From NCBI GenBank assembly GCA_016209785.1, contig JACQVM010000387.1, forward strand, positions 1-6,530: a DNA stretch of 6,530 bases, written 5' to 3'. Below the pieces are notes generated by a model that saw nothing but the letters and a program-made list of their open reading frames with translations, was not told the origin of the DNA and did not search any database. Both the position numbers and the translations under genes were made by a program. Source of the DNA: Candidatus Melainabacteria bacterium (GTDB lineage: Bacteria; Cyanobacteriota; Vampirovibrionia; Obscuribacterales; Obscuribacteraceae). Positions 5,846 through 6,530 of this stretch are shown here, one piece after another; the stretch's first letter is position 1, and every line of letters starts with the position of its first letter.

Positions 5846-6530
5846 CTACTTACCTAAGCGACGGAGGGCTTCCTTCAACTGGTTGTCGTTGTCTGTGCCG
5901 TACTGGATGCCAGCATCCGGGCGTACAAACACATCGGGTTTAAGCCCACCAGAGCAAGAGATAATGCCGCTGCCAATGCACTGTCTGTTTGGTGAGTAGA
6001 AGATGCCATCGAAGACAATTGTTGTACGCCGATAAGCATCCTGGACTACAATTGGAACAGATGCGTCACCATGGGTGGGCACACCTAGAAGTGTGGCACG
6101 GCGATTATCTCTTAGTGCAGCACAGAAGATTTCTGCAGCATGGGCTGTTCTTCCCCTGGTCAAAACATAGGTTGGTCTGCCGGCAGAGAGATTAAACTCA
6201 CGTGGCTTGTAATCAACAAAGTACTGGGGAGGTCCAGTTTGCGTTGGTGGTGTCCAGGTAATGGTCTGGATGGCTGCTGGGTGCAGTGTATATGTCACGT
6301 AGGTGTCGCCAGTGTATGGCGGTGTACGTACAGTGATGCTTGTGACAGTGCCCTGGTCCAAAAAGAAAGAGGTCATTCCTATGGCACCGTCAAGATTGCC
6401 ATATCTGCACTCTCTAAGGTCAATCACGTACGCTTCACATGGACCAAGCTTGTGCATGGCACGTCTGACATCATCCACGTCAAAGGGATAGTCCATGTTG
6501 TCCATGCGGATGTAGCCAACGTTGCCGTTC
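5846..6530 (-). CDS. S41 (C-terminal processing) peptidase-like protein, catalytic residues replaced, 5' end outside window
   Basis: The frame is open through the window edge, so the N-terminus is missing; 227 codons are visible. Their start, NGNVGYIRMDNM, is the entry strand of the S41 fold. DLRECRYGNLDGAI follows where active members have DLRxNxGGxLxxA. Next come ILTRGRTAHAAEIF-like core residues (YVLTRGRTAHAAEIFCAAL), the LLGVPTHGDASV loop, and FYSPNRQCIGSG with GLKPDV, equivalent to the family's FxTPxGxxIxGxGxxPD end. In active enzymes the core reads SASASEI with a catalytic Ser, and a Lys follows 25 residues later in the FGKG loop. Here these positions are His (codon 6140-6142) and Asp (codon 6065-6067), again exactly 25 apart. 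It is therefore probably not a Ser-Lys protease; binding or a new chemistry is possible. The stop lies 11 bp before the corA remnant. Confidence 0.85.
   Translation of the reverse strand, partial: NGNVGYIRMDNMDYPFDVDDVRRAMHKLGPCEAYVIDLRECRYGNLDGAIGMTSFFLDQGTVTSITVRTPPYTGDTYVTYTLHPAAIQTITWTPPTQTGPPQYFVDYKPREFNLSAGRPTYVLTRGRTAHAAEIFCAALRDNRRATLLGVPTHGDASVPIVVQDAYRRTTIVFDGIFYSPNRQCIGSGIISCSGGLKPDVFVRPDAGIQYGTDNDNQLKEALRRLGK

Noticed and set aside
1..6530. CRISPR array, tRNA or rRNA genes, full insertion sequence
   Set aside because: No regularly spaced repeats, no tRNA cloverleaf or CCA end, no rRNA-like stretch and no transposase motif were seen on either strand.

Overview
This is a bacterial window with fairly even base composition and short intergenic gaps. 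It holds one housekeeping gene (trmD), three different type II/VII toxin-antitoxin (TA) modules, a large unrecognised protein, and a decayed-looking right end. The glycine-rich N-terminal region of the large protein, together with this TA load, recalls genomes of the non-photosynthetic relatives of Cyanobacteria (Melainabacteria/Obscuribacterales). That is only a weak impression from protein style: no rRNA or tRNA is visible, so the phylum cannot be fixed from this sequence.

Left part, all on the minus strand, reading right to left from about 3975. A well-formed promoter (TTGCCT-N17-TATAAT) drives a ribbon-helix-helix antitoxin and an overlapping MazF/PemK toxin. After 170 bp comes a 506-codon gene with DHH-phosphoesterase-like motifs, and 63 bp later trmD, the tRNA(G37) methyltransferase. 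TrmD is intact, but it is not in the common rpsP-rimM-trmD-rplS cluster and carries Glu where the catalytic base is normally Asp. After 160 bp of spacer, which contains a promoter and operator-like repeats, a RelB/RelE-type pair follows, again with overlapping genes. Bases 1-196, downstream of the toxin, show no gene and no convincing terminator.

Middle part, plus strand. The mntA-hepT module encodes a minimal nucleotidyltransferase antitoxin and a HEPN toxin whose genes overlap. It starts divergently from the mazEF-like operon and ends at a strong intrinsic terminator. That terminator is nested inside a 126-bp segment bounded by perfect 12-bp inverted repeats.

Right part, minus strand. The 3' portion of an S41 (C-terminal processing) peptidase-like gene enters from beyond the window end. 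Both catalytic residues of the Ser-Lys dyad are replaced (Ser to His, Lys to Asp), so it looks like a pseudoprotease. Immediately after its stop lies the C-terminal third of a CorA magnesium transporter without its cytosolic domain, probably a gene remnant. A small three-helix membrane protein follows. This tight junction suggests a past deletion or rearrangement.

The TA modules probably act independently, each autoregulated and each restraining its own toxin. Nothing in the window forms an obvious multi-gene defence pathway. The least explained items are the 506-residue protein, the catalytically altered S41 protein and the nested inverted-repeat segment.
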